Shown: positions 47,660 through 57,723, counted from the first letter of the stretch. The stretch is DNA of 64,000 nucleotides from an uncultured Pseudomonadales bacterium (GCA_943788875.1 CALSSA010000006.1:1-64000), one strand, 5' to 3'. Program-made: numbers and translations. The notes: generated by a model not told the origin, from the letters alone.

Positions 47660-48552
47660 CGATATCCCTCTTTGACTTTAAGTAGGTACTGTCCATAACC
47701 TGTTTTTTCAAGGCGCCTAGCCTGTTGCTGCAGGGTTTTTCCAGTTATCCATTCTTGGTGAAAGGCTATCTCCTCAAGGCAGGCCACCTTTAAGCCCTGA
47801 CGATGTTCTATGGTCTGCACAAATTGACTCGCCTCAAGCAATGAATCATGGGTACCAGTATCCAACCAGGCAAAGCCTCTTCCCAACAGGCTGACATTTA
47901 ACCTACTGCGCTTAAGATAGATATTATTAACATCAGTAATTTCTAATTCACCGCGCGATGATGGCTTAATGTTTTTTGCAATCTCAACAACCTGATTGTC
48001 GTAAAAATATAATCCTGTGACAGCATAATTAGACTTTGGGATCTGGGGTTTTTCTTCGATACTGAGCGCCCGGCCACTTTCATCAAACTCCACTACCCCA
48101 AAACGCTCGGGGTCATTTACCTGATAGCCAAAAATGGTAGCCCCGTCATTTTGTGATGCGGCCTTCAGCAGCTTTTCGGTAAAGTGCTGGCCATAGAAGA
48201 TATTGTCCCCCAGTATAAGGCAGACATTATCATTGCCAATAAACTGCTCCGCAATAATAAAGGCCTGAGCCAAACCCTCTGGCGCAGGTTGCTCTGCGTA
48301 GGTCAGACGAATCCCAAATTGACTGCCATCTCCGAGCATGCGCTTAAAGCCGGGCAAATCTAATGGCGTGGATATAATTAGAATATCCCTGATGCCGGCC
48401 AGCATAAGCACCGACAGAGGATAATAGATCATGGGTTTATCATAGACAGGCAGCAGTTGCTTTGAGGCTGCCAGCGTGATGGGGTGCAGGCGAGTGCCAG
48501 AGCCACCGGCCAACACTATACCTTTATAGGGTTTTACTGCTTCATCATCCAT
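47656..48552 (-). CDS. rmlA: Glucose-1-phosphate thymidylyltransferase
   Basis: First enzyme of dTDP-L-rhamnose synthesis. The 298-residue protein has the signature [56 protein letters not shown] and the metal-binding [13 protein letters not shown]. Its product dTDP-glucose goes to RmlB. It is the first gene of the rml operon; rfaH lies 80 bases upstream on the same strand and may be cotranscribed. Confidence 0.97.
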   Translation of the reverse strand: MDDEAVKPYKGIVLAGGSGTRLHPITLAASKQLLPVYDKPMIYYPLSVLMLAGIRDILIISTPLDLPGFKRMLGDGSQFGIRLTYAEQPAPEGLAQAFIIAEQFIGNDNVCLILGDNIFYGQHFTEKLLKAASQNDGATIFGYQVNDPERFGVVEFDESGRALSIEEKPQIPKSNYAVTGLYFYDNQVVEIAKNIKPSSRGELEITDVNNIYLKRSRLNVSLLGRGFAWLDTGTHDSLLEASQFVQTIEHRQGLKVACLEEIAFHQEWITGKTLQQQARRLEKTGYGQYLLKVKEGYR

Positions 48553-48632
48553 GTGTTAAAACAAATCCTTTGTTTTGTGCCTACATTGAGTCTAGACCTT
48601 AATTCCTATTAAGGTATTAAATCACTATTGGC

Positions 48633-49139
48633 TTACTCAACCGCTTTATTCAGCTTTAAGTCACGCAACGGCATTGAGGCTTTCACCTGCTGATTCAACA
48701 GATTAATCAGAATAATAGCCCGGCTATTGCCATCAGGCTGGGAAAAGACCCCATTGAGCCCACGAAAAGGACCCTCCAATATTTCTAACCGATCTCCAGG
48801 CTTGGGCAGGTTGGGCGAATCAACTCCCTCTTCCAAAGCAACTCGCTGCTTCAACCCTGAGATAAGTTCCTCCGGCACATGCACAGGCTTACCGGAAAAA
48901 CTCACGAATTGACTCACTCCTCGCGTCGAGCGGATGCTAGTGGCAGATACCCTGTGCTGATTAAAATTGACAAACAAATAACCGGGAAACAGCACCTCCT
49001 CAACAACCATTCGCCGCCCGCGAGACACCTTTTCCATATTAACCACGGGGCAGAAAGAGGTCACTCCCTGACGCTCAAGATTTTCGACTGCCCGGCGTTC
49101 CTGCCGAGGTTTGGTTTGCACTAAAAACCACATATCCAT
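48633..49139 (-). CDS. rfaH: Transcription antitermination protein RfaH
   Basis: RfaH is a specialised NusG paralogue that lets RNA polymerase read through long LPS, capsule and pilus operons. 168 residues: N-terminal NGN domain (MWFLVQTKPRQERRAVENLE, LFPGYLFVNF), then a linker and C-terminal KOW domain (PGDRLEILEGPFRGLNGVF). A second in-frame ATG at 49133 would give the typical MWFLVQ start. Its place next to rml and O-antigen genes implies that the long minus-strand polysaccharide transcripts are its targets, though I found no classical ops element. Confidence 0.93.
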   Translation of the reverse strand: MDMWFLVQTKPRQERRAVENLERQGVTSFCPVVNMEKVSRGRRMVVEEVLFPGYLFVNFNQHRVSATSIRSTRGVSQFVSFSGKPVHVPEELISGLKQRVALEEGVDSPNLPKPGDRLEILEGPFRGLNGVFSQPDGNSRAIILINLLNQQVKASMPLRDLKLNKAVE

Positions 49140-49185
49140 ATAGAAATATCCTTAGTCATTGTTTTTAATTATTTTTTAGTAAAAG

Positions 49186-50559
49186 CTACTCCGCTTCCAG
49201 CAGAGCAAGAAGCTCAGATTCGCGCCTAGCCAGCAAAGCTCTATCACCTTTAGTTTCCAGATTGAGTCTTACCACTGGCTCGGTATTGCTCATGCGCAGA
49301 TTAAACCGCCAATCGCTAAATTCCATAGACACGCCATCTTCAGTATCCACCTGCAGAGCCTCGCCCTGATAATGCTCACGGACTCGGGCAATGGTTTTAG
49401 GGGGATCTGCGATAGCGCGGTTGATTTCTCCCGGAGATGGATAGGCCTCAACCATGGCTCGCACCAACTCAGACAGAGGCTTGCCGCTGCTGCTAATCAA
49501 CTCCATCACCAGCAGCCAGGGAATCATGCCACTGTCACAGTAGAAGAAGTCGCGGAAATAATGATGGGCACTCATCTCACCACCATAGACAGCATCTTCG
49601 GCCCTCATTCGCTCCTTGATAAAAGCATGACCAGTTTTTGACTGCACCGCAGTACCGCCGCCCTGCTCCACTATATCAATGGTATTCCAGGTCAGGCGCG
49701 GGTCATGCACTATGCTGGCGCCCAGGTTTTTACGCAAAAAAGCCTCCGCCAGCAAACCTACAATATAGTACCCCTCAATAAAATTACCCAACTCATCCAC
49801 CAAAAAACAGCGATCAAAGTCCCCATCCCAGGCAATCCCCATATCAGCGCCATGCTCCAGCACTGCATCGATAGTAGGAGCTCTGTTCTCATGCAAGATA
49901 GGGTTGGGAATACCATTGGGAAAGGTGCCGTCGGGCTGGTTATTGATCTTGATAATCTCTACCGGCACATTGAGTTCAGCAAAACGAGCTTCAAAAGCAT
50001 CTACCACATGGCCTGCTGCGCCATTGCCAGCATTCATTACCAGCTTGAGAGGGACTATTTTATCGGTCTGAATATAACCAATCAGGTGGTCCAGATAGTC
50101 ATCCAGAATTGACAGCTGCCTGTAGCCGCCGCGGGTCGACGGGTCCACAGGCGCAAAATTATTTGTCTCGGCGAGCTGTTTAATATCTAACAGTCCAGTG
50201 TCTGAACTAATGGGTCTGGAACCCTCCCGGATTGGCTTCATACCATTGTGATCAATCGGGTTATGGCTGGCTGTAACCTCGATGCCGCCATCCGCCTTAA
50301 GGTGTGAGGTGGCAAAATAAACCTCTTCGGTCCCCACCATGCCTATGTCAATAACATCGGCACCGCTATCACGAATACCCTCACTGAGAGCGACTTTAAG
50401 CGCCTCGCTAGTGAGGCGGATATCCCCTCCCAAAACCACAGTTTTGGGCTTAAGAAATTCTGCATAGGCGCGCCCAATTCTGTAAGCAATGCCCTCATCC
50501 AGCTCCGTTCCCAGCTGACCGCGAATATCATAAGCCTTAAAACAGGTAAGCTCAGACAT
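49186..50559 (-). CDS. manB: Phosphomannomutase/phosphoglucomutase
   Basis: Interconverts mannose-6-phosphate and mannose-1-phosphate (and often the glucose forms). 457 residues: [20 protein letters not shown], the phosphoserine loop [15 protein letters not shown], the metal-binding [36 protein letters not shown] for substrate specificity, and [15 protein letters not shown] at the C-terminus. It complements manC for GDP-mannose synthesis. ManB/CpsG and AlgC cannot be separated by sequence alone. Confidence 0.94.
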   Translation of the reverse strand: MSELTCFKAYDIRGQLGTELDEGIAYRIGRAYAEFLKPKTVVLGGDIRLTSEALKVALSEGIRDSGADVIDIGMVGTEEVYFATSHLKADGGIEVTASHNPIDHNGMKPIREGSRPISSDTGLLDIKQLAETNNFAPVDPSTRGGYRQLSILDDYLDHLIGYIQTDKIVPLKLVMNAGNGAAGHVVDAFEARFAELNVPVEIIKINNQPDGTFPNGIPNPILHENRAPTIDAVLEHGADMGIAWDGDFDRCFLVDELGNFIEGYYIVGLLAEAFLRKNLGASIVHDPRLTWNTIDIVEQGGGTAVQSKTGHAFIKERMRAEDAVYGGEMSAHHYFRDFFYCDSGMIPWLLVMELISSSGKPLSELVRAMVEAYPSPGEINRAIADPPKTIARVREHYQGEALQVDTEDGVSMEFSDWRFNLRMSNTEPVVRLNLETKGDRALLARRESELLALLEAE

Positions 50560-50605
50560 ATTATTTATTTCTCCTTGCAGGTGTCAATGCACCCTATCAA
50601 TCCGA

Positions 50606-52375
50606 TTAAAACAGCCAAATCCTCGGCACCATTGTTACTACTACCACGCCGACCAACAGGCTAAGTCCCGCGCCGACCTTTAAAAAATCATTAAATTGGT
50701 AACCCCCAGGCCCCTGTACCATCAAATTGGTCTGGTAGCCCACAGGGGTTAAAAAGCTAGCCGAAGCTGCAAACATAATAGTCATCACAAAAGGCAACAA
50801 ATTGACGCCAAGTTCCCCGCTAAGCACCTGCGCTATAGGAAACATCAAGACAGCAGCAGCAGTATTAGTAATCAACTCAGTGGCAATTACTGTAGCTATA
50901 TAGAGTAATAATAGATTTACAAACGGATTATCGCCAGCCGAAAAAAGGATTCCCTGAGCTGCGGAATCCGCCAACCCTGTCTTTTGGATCGCAAGACCAA
51001 GTGCCAATGATGCACCAATGGCCAGCAACACGCGCATATCGATGCTGCGCTGGGCAAATTCTATCGAAATACATTTAGTCGCCGCCAGGGCCCCCACCAG
51101 CAACAGGGCAGCCACCACTAGAGGTAATGTGCCAGTCACAACTAGACCAATAAAGATACCCAGCAGCCCAAGAGCCGTTGGAGCCTTATCAAAATTCGGT
51201 ATGCTGACGTCATCTAGCCTGCTCAACAGCAAGAAATCTCGACTATAACGGTGGCGGCGAACAAACCCGCGGGCCGCCTCCAAAAGCAGAGTATCGCCAG
51301 CGCGCAATACAATGCTGCCAACCTTTTGCTGAATTCGCTCGCCATTTCGAGAAACTGACAAAATGGCCCCACCAAACTGGGTGCGGAAGCTGGAGTCTTT
51401 AATGGTGTTTCCCACCATGTTTGACACAGGTGCGATCACAGCCTCTATCAAAGCTCTGGAACTGTAAGGTACATCAAGCTTATGAATCTGGCCCTCGGCT
51501 GGAGCCAACCCAGGAAACTGGCGCAGTTCAGACACAGCCTCAGGCTGACCAACAAAAATCAATATATCGTTATCGCTGAGTATCTCTTCAGGCCCAACCG
51601 CCGGGATAATATGCCCATCCGACTGAATCTCAGACAGAAAACTATATTGCAGGTGGCGCAGTCCGGCATCAGCGATAGTCATACCAGACAGGGTACCCCC
51701 AGCGACTACCCTCATGCTAACGCCATATTTGCGCGCATCGGTCACGGACTCTGCAGCGCCGAGCCGTTCCGGAAGCAGCCGATGGCCAACCACAACAAAA
51801 TACAGAATACCCAAAAACACCAGTGGCACACCCACAATCGCCGGGCTAAACAGGTGCAGACTCTCTGCCTCGGCATTACCTTGCAGCATGCCAATCAACA
51901 AAATATTGGTGCTGGTGCCTATCAAGGTGCAGGTTCCACCCAAAATCGACGCATAGCTCAAGGGAATCAATAACTTTGACACTGAAATACTGTGGCGCTT
52001 GGCCCAGTCCTGCAGCAGAGGAATAAAAATGGCCACCACAGGGGTATTGCTGATTACCGAACTCACCAGTGCCACAGGCGCCATAATCCGCGGCAATGCC
52101 CTGTTAGCTTTGGAGCTGCGCCCCAGCCACTTTACAATCCACCAGTGCAGCGCCCCGCTCTCTTTGAGGGCCGCTGAGACAATGTAAAAACAGGCAATAA
52201 TATAAATAGCAGGATTTGAGAAGCCCTGAAAGGCCTCTACCGGTGTCAGCACTCCAAATAATAGCAACCCAGTCATGGCAGCGGCGAGGGCAAAGTCAAC
52301 CGGCAGGCGGCCGCTGACCACTGCCAGCAGAAAAGCGGCCAAAACAAGCAAAGTGATTATTGCATCTGCACCCAT
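50606..52375 (-). CDS. SLC13-family anion permease with TrkA-C domains
   Basis: 589 residues. About five membrane segments at the N-terminus (VSGRLPVDFALAAAMTGLLL, VISNTPVVAIFIPLLQDWAK, LIPLSYASILGGTCTLIGTS) are separated from six C-terminal ones (ITNTAAAVLMFPIAQVL, MFAASASFLTPVGYQTNLMV) by two cytosolic TrkA-C/RCK-C domains (about residues 205-390). The paired motifs SNTP...GGTCTLIGTSTN and TNTAA...LTPVGYQTN mark the DASS/ArsB-like fold. Substrates in the family include sulfate and other oxyanions; this one cannot be specified. It is a minus-strand gene after the comEA terminator. Confidence 0.88.
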   Translation of the reverse strand: MGADAIITLLVLAAFLLAVVSGRLPVDFALAAAMTGLLLFGVLTPVEAFQGFSNPAIYIIACFYIVSAALKESGALHWWIVKWLGRSSKANRALPRIMAPVALVSSVISNTPVVAIFIPLLQDWAKRHSISVSKLLIPLSYASILGGTCTLIGTSTNILLIGMLQGNAEAESLHLFSPAIVGVPLVFLGILYFVVVGHRLLPERLGAAESVTDARKYGVSMRVVAGGTLSGMTIADAGLRHLQYSFLSEIQSDGHIIPAVGPEEILSDNDILIFVGQPEAVSELRQFPGLAPAEGQIHKLDVPYSSRALIEAVIAPVSNMVGNTIKDSSFRTQFGGAILSVSRNGERIQQKVGSIVLRAGDTLLLEAARGFVRRHRYSRDFLLLSRLDDVSIPNFDKAPTALGLLGIFIGLVVTGTLPLVVAALLLVGALAATKCISIEFAQRSIDMRVLLAIGASLALGLAIQKTGLADSAAQGILFSAGDNPFVNLLLLYIATVIATELITNTAAAVLMFPIAQVLSGELGVNLLPFVMTIMFAASASFLTPVGYQTNLMVQGPGGYQFNDFLKVGAGLSLLVGVVVVTMVPRIWLF

Positions 52376-52417
52376 ATCAATCCGCTATCCCTAATATCTT
52401 TGATTACTGAGAGGCAT

Positions 52418-52446
52418 AAAAAAACCGGCCGCCCAGGCGACCGGTT
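52418..52446 (-). terminator. Intrinsic terminator of the ComEA-like gene
   Basis: On the minus strand AACCGGTCGC and GCGGCCGGTT pair over ten bases (one G-U) around a short loop and are followed by seven T residues. It sits about 30 bases past the gene at 52475 and before the permease gene. Confidence 0.88.
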
Positions 52447-52474
52447 CGTTACAGCCCTGTGTCGTTATTTTATA

Positions 52475-52795
52475 TCATTCGAGCAGAATTACACGCTCAT
52501 TTTTTATCAAGGTCTTACTACCTACACCTTTGACCGCAGTCAGACTTTGGGTTGTCTTAAACGGACCATTAGCCTTGCGGTAAGCCACAATAGCGGAGGC
52601 CGTTTTAAGACCAACACCGCGCATAGCACCTGCAATCTCAGAGGCTGATGCCTCATTGACATTGACCGGATGATAATTAGCAGTGACCACCAAAGACCGC
52701 ATTTCCTCTGAGGGATCTGCAATCGCCGATGAGGCTGCAGTAAGAAGCAGCATTGAAGATATTGCTATAGCAAGAAATTTACTGAGAGTTTTCAT
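52475..52795 (-). CDS. comEA: ComEA-like helix-hairpin-helix DNA-binding protein
   Basis: 106 residues from ATG 52795, placed so that the signal peptide is KTLSKFLAIAISSMLLLTAA followed by an Ala-Ser-Ala type site. The C-terminus has two helix-hairpin-helix elements: VNVNEASASEIAGAMRGVGL and LKTASAIVAYRKANGPFKTT, then LTAVKGVGSKTLIKN. Short periplasmic ComEA proteins bind incoming DNA during natural transformation. The pilus minor pilins in the window fit a competence role, but comEC is not present here. Its own terminator makes it a single-gene unit. Confidence 0.85.
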   Translation of the reverse strand: MKTLSKFLAIAISSMLLLTAASSAIADPSEEMRSLVVTANYHPVNVNEASASEIAGAMRGVGLKTASAIVAYRKANGPFKTTQSLTAVKGVGSKTLIKNERVILLE

Positions 52796-53095
52796 AAGTA
52801 TCGTCCTTAATAGAGTTAGTGAATGGCCATAACATTCATCTGTCACCAATGGATACCCAATAACTTTTGCAAACTCTCTGAGTTACATCGACAAAACAAT
52901 CTACGACCCAATAATATTGGCAAAAAATTTCTAATAAGGAGCAGAACAGGTCACAAAACTATTAATTTGGCCGCTGACAATTGACAAAAACCATGACGAT
53001 TACTATAGTGCGCGGCCACTGTGTGAGCGGCTTAGACTTCCGACACTGAACAGTTTCTCAGCCAGACAGGAAACAGTAGACACAGCTGTAGCAAC

Positions 53096-53273
53096 AAACC
53101 CATCTAGTTATATGCCCAGGTGGTGAAATTGGTAGACGACGGTCAGGATGACCTAGTGTCGCATAAGGCAGGACGCCTGAGAGCGACCACGCGCGTGTCG
53201 GCTGAGGCATTGCGCATGATTAAGTTAGTAGAAACCCATCTAGTTATATGCCCAGGTGGTGAAATTGGTAGAC
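53096..53273 (+). repeat. 42-base direct repeat with a truncated tRNA-Leu copy
   Basis: Copies at 53096-53137 and 53232-53273 are identical over 42 bases (offset 136), from AAACCCATCTAG through the 5' end of tRNA-Leu (to GGTAGAC in the D arm). The first copy then diverges into sequence with no anticodon arm, so it is a tRNA 5' fragment, not a second tRNA. It could be a scar of tandem duplication or of a past recombination at this tRNA. Confidence 0.9.
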
Positions 53274-53336
53274 ACGCCAGCTTCAGGTGCTGGTCCTCGC
53301 AAGGGGGTGGAGGTTCAAGTCCTCTCCTGGGCACCA
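53250..53336 (+). tRNA. tRNA-Leu (CAG)
   Basis: Acceptor GCCCAGG pairs with CCTGGGC, anticodon arm CCAGC-TTCAGGT-GCTGG gives CAG, a long variable arm (CCTCGCAAGGGGG region) marks the class II structure, T arm GGAGG...CCTCT, discriminator A and encoded CCA. 87 bases. A recombinase gene follows 130 bases downstream, so this tRNA is the likely left boundary of an island. Confidence 0.95.
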
Positions 53337-53466
53337 CATCAAAAGACGCTAATCCACATAACTCATTGATTTAATTAGACTTCATGGTATCTGAGTCAAG
53401 CAGAATCAAAGTCTCATGTATAATCCATGTATAGTTATAGTGTTCTGACCCTGCTACTATGGAGTC

Positions 53467-54969
53467 ATGACATTGAAAACTATCAAGCATCTAAGAATAA
53501 GCAAAAACACTGACTGGCTATCGTATCAGCGGCGTCTTCCTAAAGCACTGCACCAAAAAGCCAAGTTAATGAACATCCCTACAAACATAGTAAAACCCCT
53601 CAAGCTGACGAAGGCTGCACCTGCATCTGAAATCACCGCAGCCATAGAGAAACATGATACAAAGTTTGAAGACCTATGCAGGCTCATTAGCGCAACAAAT
53701 CTTGGTGACTTAACCAAAGGAGAAGCCAACAAAGGCGCAAAGGCTCTGCTGCACGAACGCAAAGTAGAACAAGGTGCGCTTGTCAATATAGACCCTATGG
53801 AGGATGGCTTCATGGAAACCATAGATGGCGCACTAGGTATCTATGCCAATCAAGACCATCCACAGTGGAGTGAGGTTTACCCTACTGTTGAGAAACTACC
53901 AGAGGCGCTGGTGTCTGCGGTCAACGAGCTATTGAAAACGCCGAAGGGCCATGAAAACTTTCACCTGTTTAGTGATGCCGTAGAACGCTATAAAGATTAC
54001 AGAAGCAACAAGATAGCTACCTCTCTTAAAAGCGAAGGTCAGCTGAAGAAGCGGAATAGAGAGTTGGCCAAAGACTTGAAACGGCTGGAAGATTTCATCA
54101 ACTTCAGTGGCAATCAGGAGTTCACATCAGACAACTGCAACGTGGCACTGAGAAGATATAAAGAGCATTTAGTGGCACGCCATAAGAACTCACCCGCCAC
54201 GGCCAAACGAAACCTAGCTCCCTCCGCCGCAGCAATGCGAATGTATGCTGACGAAGTAGCTACCAACGTTACTATTACAACTAAACTGACCATCAACGAG
54301 CAAAGAGCGCACGCAAAGATACGAGAAGTTGCTGATGTCGACACAGAACTGCCTTTGATATGGGCAGCAGCCCACGATGCTTCGTATGATCATTTCTTCA
54401 GACTACATGTATTTGGTATATTTAGCGGTAGCCACGCCAGTGAACTCTGCCAGTCAGATGTCACACACGTCCATGCGAATCAAGGCTACTTCGTCTTAGG
54501 CGGCACTAAAAGGGATCATAGGACTAGACCTGTGGTAGTTGTGAACGACACGCATAGAAACCTACTCTTGGAGTTCAAGGATGCCGCTAAAGACTCTATG
54601 GGCTTTGCATCTATCTGTGGCTTTAGATCAACTCAATCAGAAACTACCCATACAAACCTAATGAAGCGCGAGTTGTTGAGAGCGACAGGTAATCCAAAGT
54701 TGACCGCGTATAGCCTAAGACACACAGGTAATCACCTAGGAGATATTAAAGGAATAAGCAATCTCCCTCAGTTTGGACGCATGTTTGGCTGGAGACCTGT
54801 TGAGAGTCATATACAAAGCGATTATGGTAAAGCAGGAATCTTCAGCAACTCTATGATTGCCCAGTACAGAGAACTTACTGACAAGTTGACTGGGGATCTA
54901 CCTGACTACAGCAGCCCTACTCCAGACACATCTCAGAGCAACGTGATCAGCATCAATAGGCGCAGCTAG
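53467..54969 (+). CDS. Divergent tyrosine recombinase (phage integrase-like)
   Basis: 500 residues. The N-terminus (ISKNTDWLSYQRRLPKALHQ) resembles the arm-binding part of large integrases of the DUF6538 type; the core-binding part spans roughly residues 160-270. In the catalytic domain the box II arginine is clear (TAYSLRHTGNHLG) and a candidate nucleophile Tyr lies in ESHIQSDYGKAG; a hairpin Lys is in GGTKRDHRTRPVV. The box I motif reads FSGSHASELCQSDV, so the usual catalytic Arg of TGxRxSEL is His. It may be an altered or inactive recombinase. Position after tRNA-Leu fits integration there. Confidence 0.75.
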   Translation: MTLKTIKHLRISKNTDWLSYQRRLPKALHQKAKLMNIPTNIVKPLKLTKAAPASEITAAIEKHDTKFEDLCRLISATNLGDLTKGEANKGAKALLHERKVEQGALVNIDPMEDGFMETIDGALGIYANQDHPQWSEVYPTVEKLPEALVSAVNELLKTPKGHENFHLFSDAVERYKDYRSNKIATSLKSEGQLKKRNRELAKDLKRLEDFINFSGNQEFTSDNCNVALRRYKEHLVARHKNSPATAKRNLAPSAAAMRMYADEVATNVTITTKLTINEQRAHAKIREVADVDTELPLIWAAAHDASYDHFFRLHVFGIFSGSHASELCQSDVTHVHANQGYFVLGGTKRDHRTRPVVVVNDTHRNLLLEFKDAAKDSMGFASICGFRSTQSETTHTNLMKRELLRATGNPKLTAYSLRHTGNHLGDIKGISNLPQFGRMFGWRPVESHIQSDYGKAGIFSNSMIAQYRELTDKLTGDLPDYSSPTPDTSQSNVISINRRS

Positions 54970-55326
54970 ACTGAGCTTAAAACAGTGAGAGTGAGAGCGT
55001 AATTAGGTACTATTTCACCCACCCCAGACTCCTCTGCCTAACCCTGCTCCACAGCACCCCACAGGACGCATCAGAATGCCCTGAGAGCCTTGTTATTGCT
55101 GGCTTTATGGTAATTTATAGGTATGCTGAGAGTGGCTCTAGAACAGGCCTGTATTGCGTTCTAAGCGGGGCTGTATCTGGCCTTTTTGTATTGGCATTCG
55201 CAAAAGCCCCTTGTTATGCTACTCTGAATAGATCGTCTACCTCTTGATCACCTAGGAGGAGTTAGAACATCCCAATCCAGAAAATCATCAGCTATAAATA
55301 AAAGATGTAGGTAGGAGTAAGTAAGA
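54970..55326. other. Gap between the recombinase and a lipoprotein gene
   Basis: About 355 bases with no open frame that I would support. CACCTAGGAGGAG near 55250 resembles a ribosome site, but no start codon follows at a proper distance. No copy of the tRNA-Leu 3' end was found here. Confidence 0.4.
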
Positions 55327-57624
55327 ATGAAATGTATCACCACCAAAAACTTTTCAATTATCTTGATCCTGAGTCTATCAGTCTTAACTAGCTCCTGCGG
55401 TGGGGGCGGTGGAGGTGATAGTGAAAAAGCAAGTGGTACTTCAGGGTCTAATACCACTAGCCCTATCAACCTCGTTACTGCCAATGGCCAAGTTGTGGCC
55501 CAATCAGCAGACGTACAAGCAATGAGTAGCATAGCGACTATCTTGATTGAAAAGAACTCAACAAGGAAATCTACTATTCAGTACGGTAGCTTAAAAACTC
55601 CACGAGAAAATAGGATCGTTTCTATTCTAAAATATCTCACATTTTTTCCCAAAGTTTTTGCTCAGACAGAACAAGCGGACAACATCCTTTACCCAGATCA
55701 GTGCGCACCTCTATATCCAACATTGTGGGTTGAATTAACTCCAAATGTTGCTGGTCTTACTAAAAACCTTAATCGCACATCGTCAGAAATCATCGGCTCT
55801 TTGAATGATTTAGGGGAATTAGTTAATGAAGAAATTGTTTTTATAGCTTATGACATTGACATAGATAATGACGGTATCGCTGATCTAAATATATCAAGTC
55901 AAGATACAGAAGAACTTCAATACATCAATCTGGATACTAGCTGTGATGGAATACCGAACATAAACATTGATAGTGATGGCAATGGCGTGGCTGACACCAA
56001 CATAGATGAGGATGGAGACGGTGTAGGAGACTATAGCATTGTGGCGGGTGATGGAATTTCGATTTCAAATGCAACAGTAAAATTAATTCATGTCGAGACT
56101 GGAGATACATTTGAAAGCACAACTAACCAAAATGGAGAGTTTTCCATAGATGAGTTGCGCACAGGGCAGTACGAGATTGATATTCGATATGTTAGTTCAA
56201 TATCTGGAAAGACCCTTTGGAAATTGGATGCTCTCTACATTAATTCTTCAGGAAACATAGGCACTTTCAGGCTAGATACACGCCCAAATTTACTGGGATG
56301 CAAGGTCATACAAGACAATAACTCGATATTACTGGAAAATGATCTTTATGGAGAGAAAAGTCCCAGCTGCCAGGCAAATCTGGCAATTTCAGATGGAAGC
56401 ACTGTCAGACTCCATTTATCCTTGATCGATCCTAATAATGATATTGTTAGCTTGTCGGAGAGGAATTTTGGGGACGTAGGCTGGGCTTATGAGGTAATTT
56501 CTCAGAGTTCTGTTGCTAATCATGATACAGATGAACAAGAAATCATCTTGGACATACGATTCAACGAAGATTCATATGAATTTGTTGGAACTAACAAGTT
56601 TCGACTTCCATGGAATATTGCAGACAATATGCCCAATCTAGATTGCATCTACTTTGTAGAAAAAGATGTATTACCTGGTACTGAGCCTGAAGAATGTCCA
56701 GACAAAGTGAATTGGTCCGAAGTTGAGGCAATACATATTGGATTCAAATTAGATAATTCCGATGGTGTAGGCTCAATGGATGGTTCTGCTGACATTTGGT
56801 TTGATTTAAAGCTAACTAATACGACCTATGATTTTTCACCGACAGCCGTCGTCAATGACGAAATCCCAATTATCAACTCCATAACCATAAATGACATTGT
56901 ATACACCAATGAGGATAGTTTAGAAAACCAAGTAATTAATCTGGGTGATATTTCAACTCTGAATCAGCTTGATATCATGATAGAGTCAACAGCCGATGAG
57001 AATTTCCCCTTGCTGAATAATATCCACTATTCGTTAGAAAGTAGTTACAGTAATGATGTATGGGGAGATTCAGTACAGATTGATGTAGCTGACTTACTCA
57101 AGACCTACGATGTAGGAACAATTAGCATAAGTTCAATGTACCGTGAAATGTCACCCTCCGATGGATGGATTTACCATAGTAATAACGCTGCAACTGTAGC
57201 AATTAACTATTCAATTGCAGGTGATTCCTCCCCTGCACAATGCTTAGGACTATCAATTGATGGAAGTGACGGAAACAATTCAGAAACCATTTTCTTTGTG
57301 GGTCAGCAAGTCACTTTATCACCAATTTTTTCAGATCCTAATGGGCTTCCAGTAATGTATAGAATAATTAAAGGTGGAAACGCTTCTTGGTTAGGCGGTG
57401 AAGACACATACATTACGGGGTTCGATCAAGATCAAAATAATCCCTACGCCAATTCGGGATGGATACAGACAGCCGAAGAGGTCATCTATGTATTCAAAGA
57501 AGAAGATAATATCGAGGAATTTACTTTAGAAATTCACTGTAAAAATAACGATGGGATTGGTGAAAATGGATCTAATTCAGTGGACACATTTCATCGTGAG
57601 AATATAAACGTGATGGGCATTTAA
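55327..57624 (+). CDS. Large lipoprotein with calcium-loop repeats and a carboxypeptidase-regulatory-like domain
   Basis: 765 residues. The signal peptide ends with the lipobox LTSSC, followed by six Gly, a feature common in outer-membrane lipoproteins of marine gammaproteobacteria. Residues about 176-240 hold thrombospondin type-3-like Asp loops (DIDIDNDGIADLN, NIDSDGNGVADTN, NIDEDGDGVGDYS). A beta-sandwich of the carboxypeptidase regulatory/Cna-B type follows (ISNATVKLIHVETGDTFEST, NGEFSIDELRTGQYEI). The rest is beta-rich with no known domain. It is an orphan on the island, probably cell-surface exposed. I assign no function. Confidence 0.75.
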   Translation: MKCITTKNFSIILILSLSVLTSSCGGGGGGDSEKASGTSGSNTTSPINLVTANGQVVAQSADVQAMSSIATILIEKNSTRKSTIQYGSLKTPRENRIVSILKYLTFFPKVFAQTEQADNILYPDQCAPLYPTLWVELTPNVAGLTKNLNRTSSEIIGSLNDLGELVNEEIVFIAYDIDIDNDGIADLNISSQDTEELQYINLDTSCDGIPNINIDSDGNGVADTNIDEDGDGVGDYSIVAGDGISISNATVKLIHVETGDTFESTTNQNGEFSIDELRTGQYEIDIRYVSSISGKTLWKLDALYINSSGNIGTFRLDTRPNLLGCKVIQDNNSILLENDLYGEKSPSCQANLAISDGSTVRLHLSLIDPNNDIVSLSERNFGDVGWAYEVISQSSVANHDTDEQEIILDIRFNEDSYEFVGTNKFRLPWNIADNMPNLDCIYFVEKDVLPGTEPEECPDKVNWSEVEAIHIGFKLDNSDGVGSMDGSADIWFDLKLTNTTYDFSPTAVVNDEIPIINSITINDIVYTNEDSLENQVINLGDISTLNQLDIMIESTADENFPLLNNIHYSLESSYSNDVWGDSVQIDVADLLKTYDVGTISISSMYREMSPSDGWIYHSNNAATVAINYSIAGDSSPAQCLGLSIDGSDGNNSETIFFVGQQVTLSPIFSDPNGLPVMYRIIKGGNASWLGGEDTYITGFDQDQNNPYANSGWIQTAEEVIYVFKEEDNIEEFTLEIHCKNNDGIGENGSNSVDTFHRENINVMGI

Positions 57625-57723
57625 TAGCTATTAATAATATCTTTTTTCCTAGATGTAACGCTTTAATACTTTGTGCTTACATGAAACATCAGAGCATTAA
57701 AGCTATGGACTTCCCAGGCTTTA

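Noticed and set aside
48558-48576. Perfect inverted repeat AAAACAAA-TCC-TTTGTTTT between rfaH and rmlA
   Set aside because: AT-only stem and no T run after it; could be a weak operator but is equally likely by chance in AT-rich DNA.
53120-53235. Second tRNA-Leu after the first repeat copy
   Set aside because: After the D arm the sequence cannot form an anticodon or T arm, so it is only a 5' fragment.
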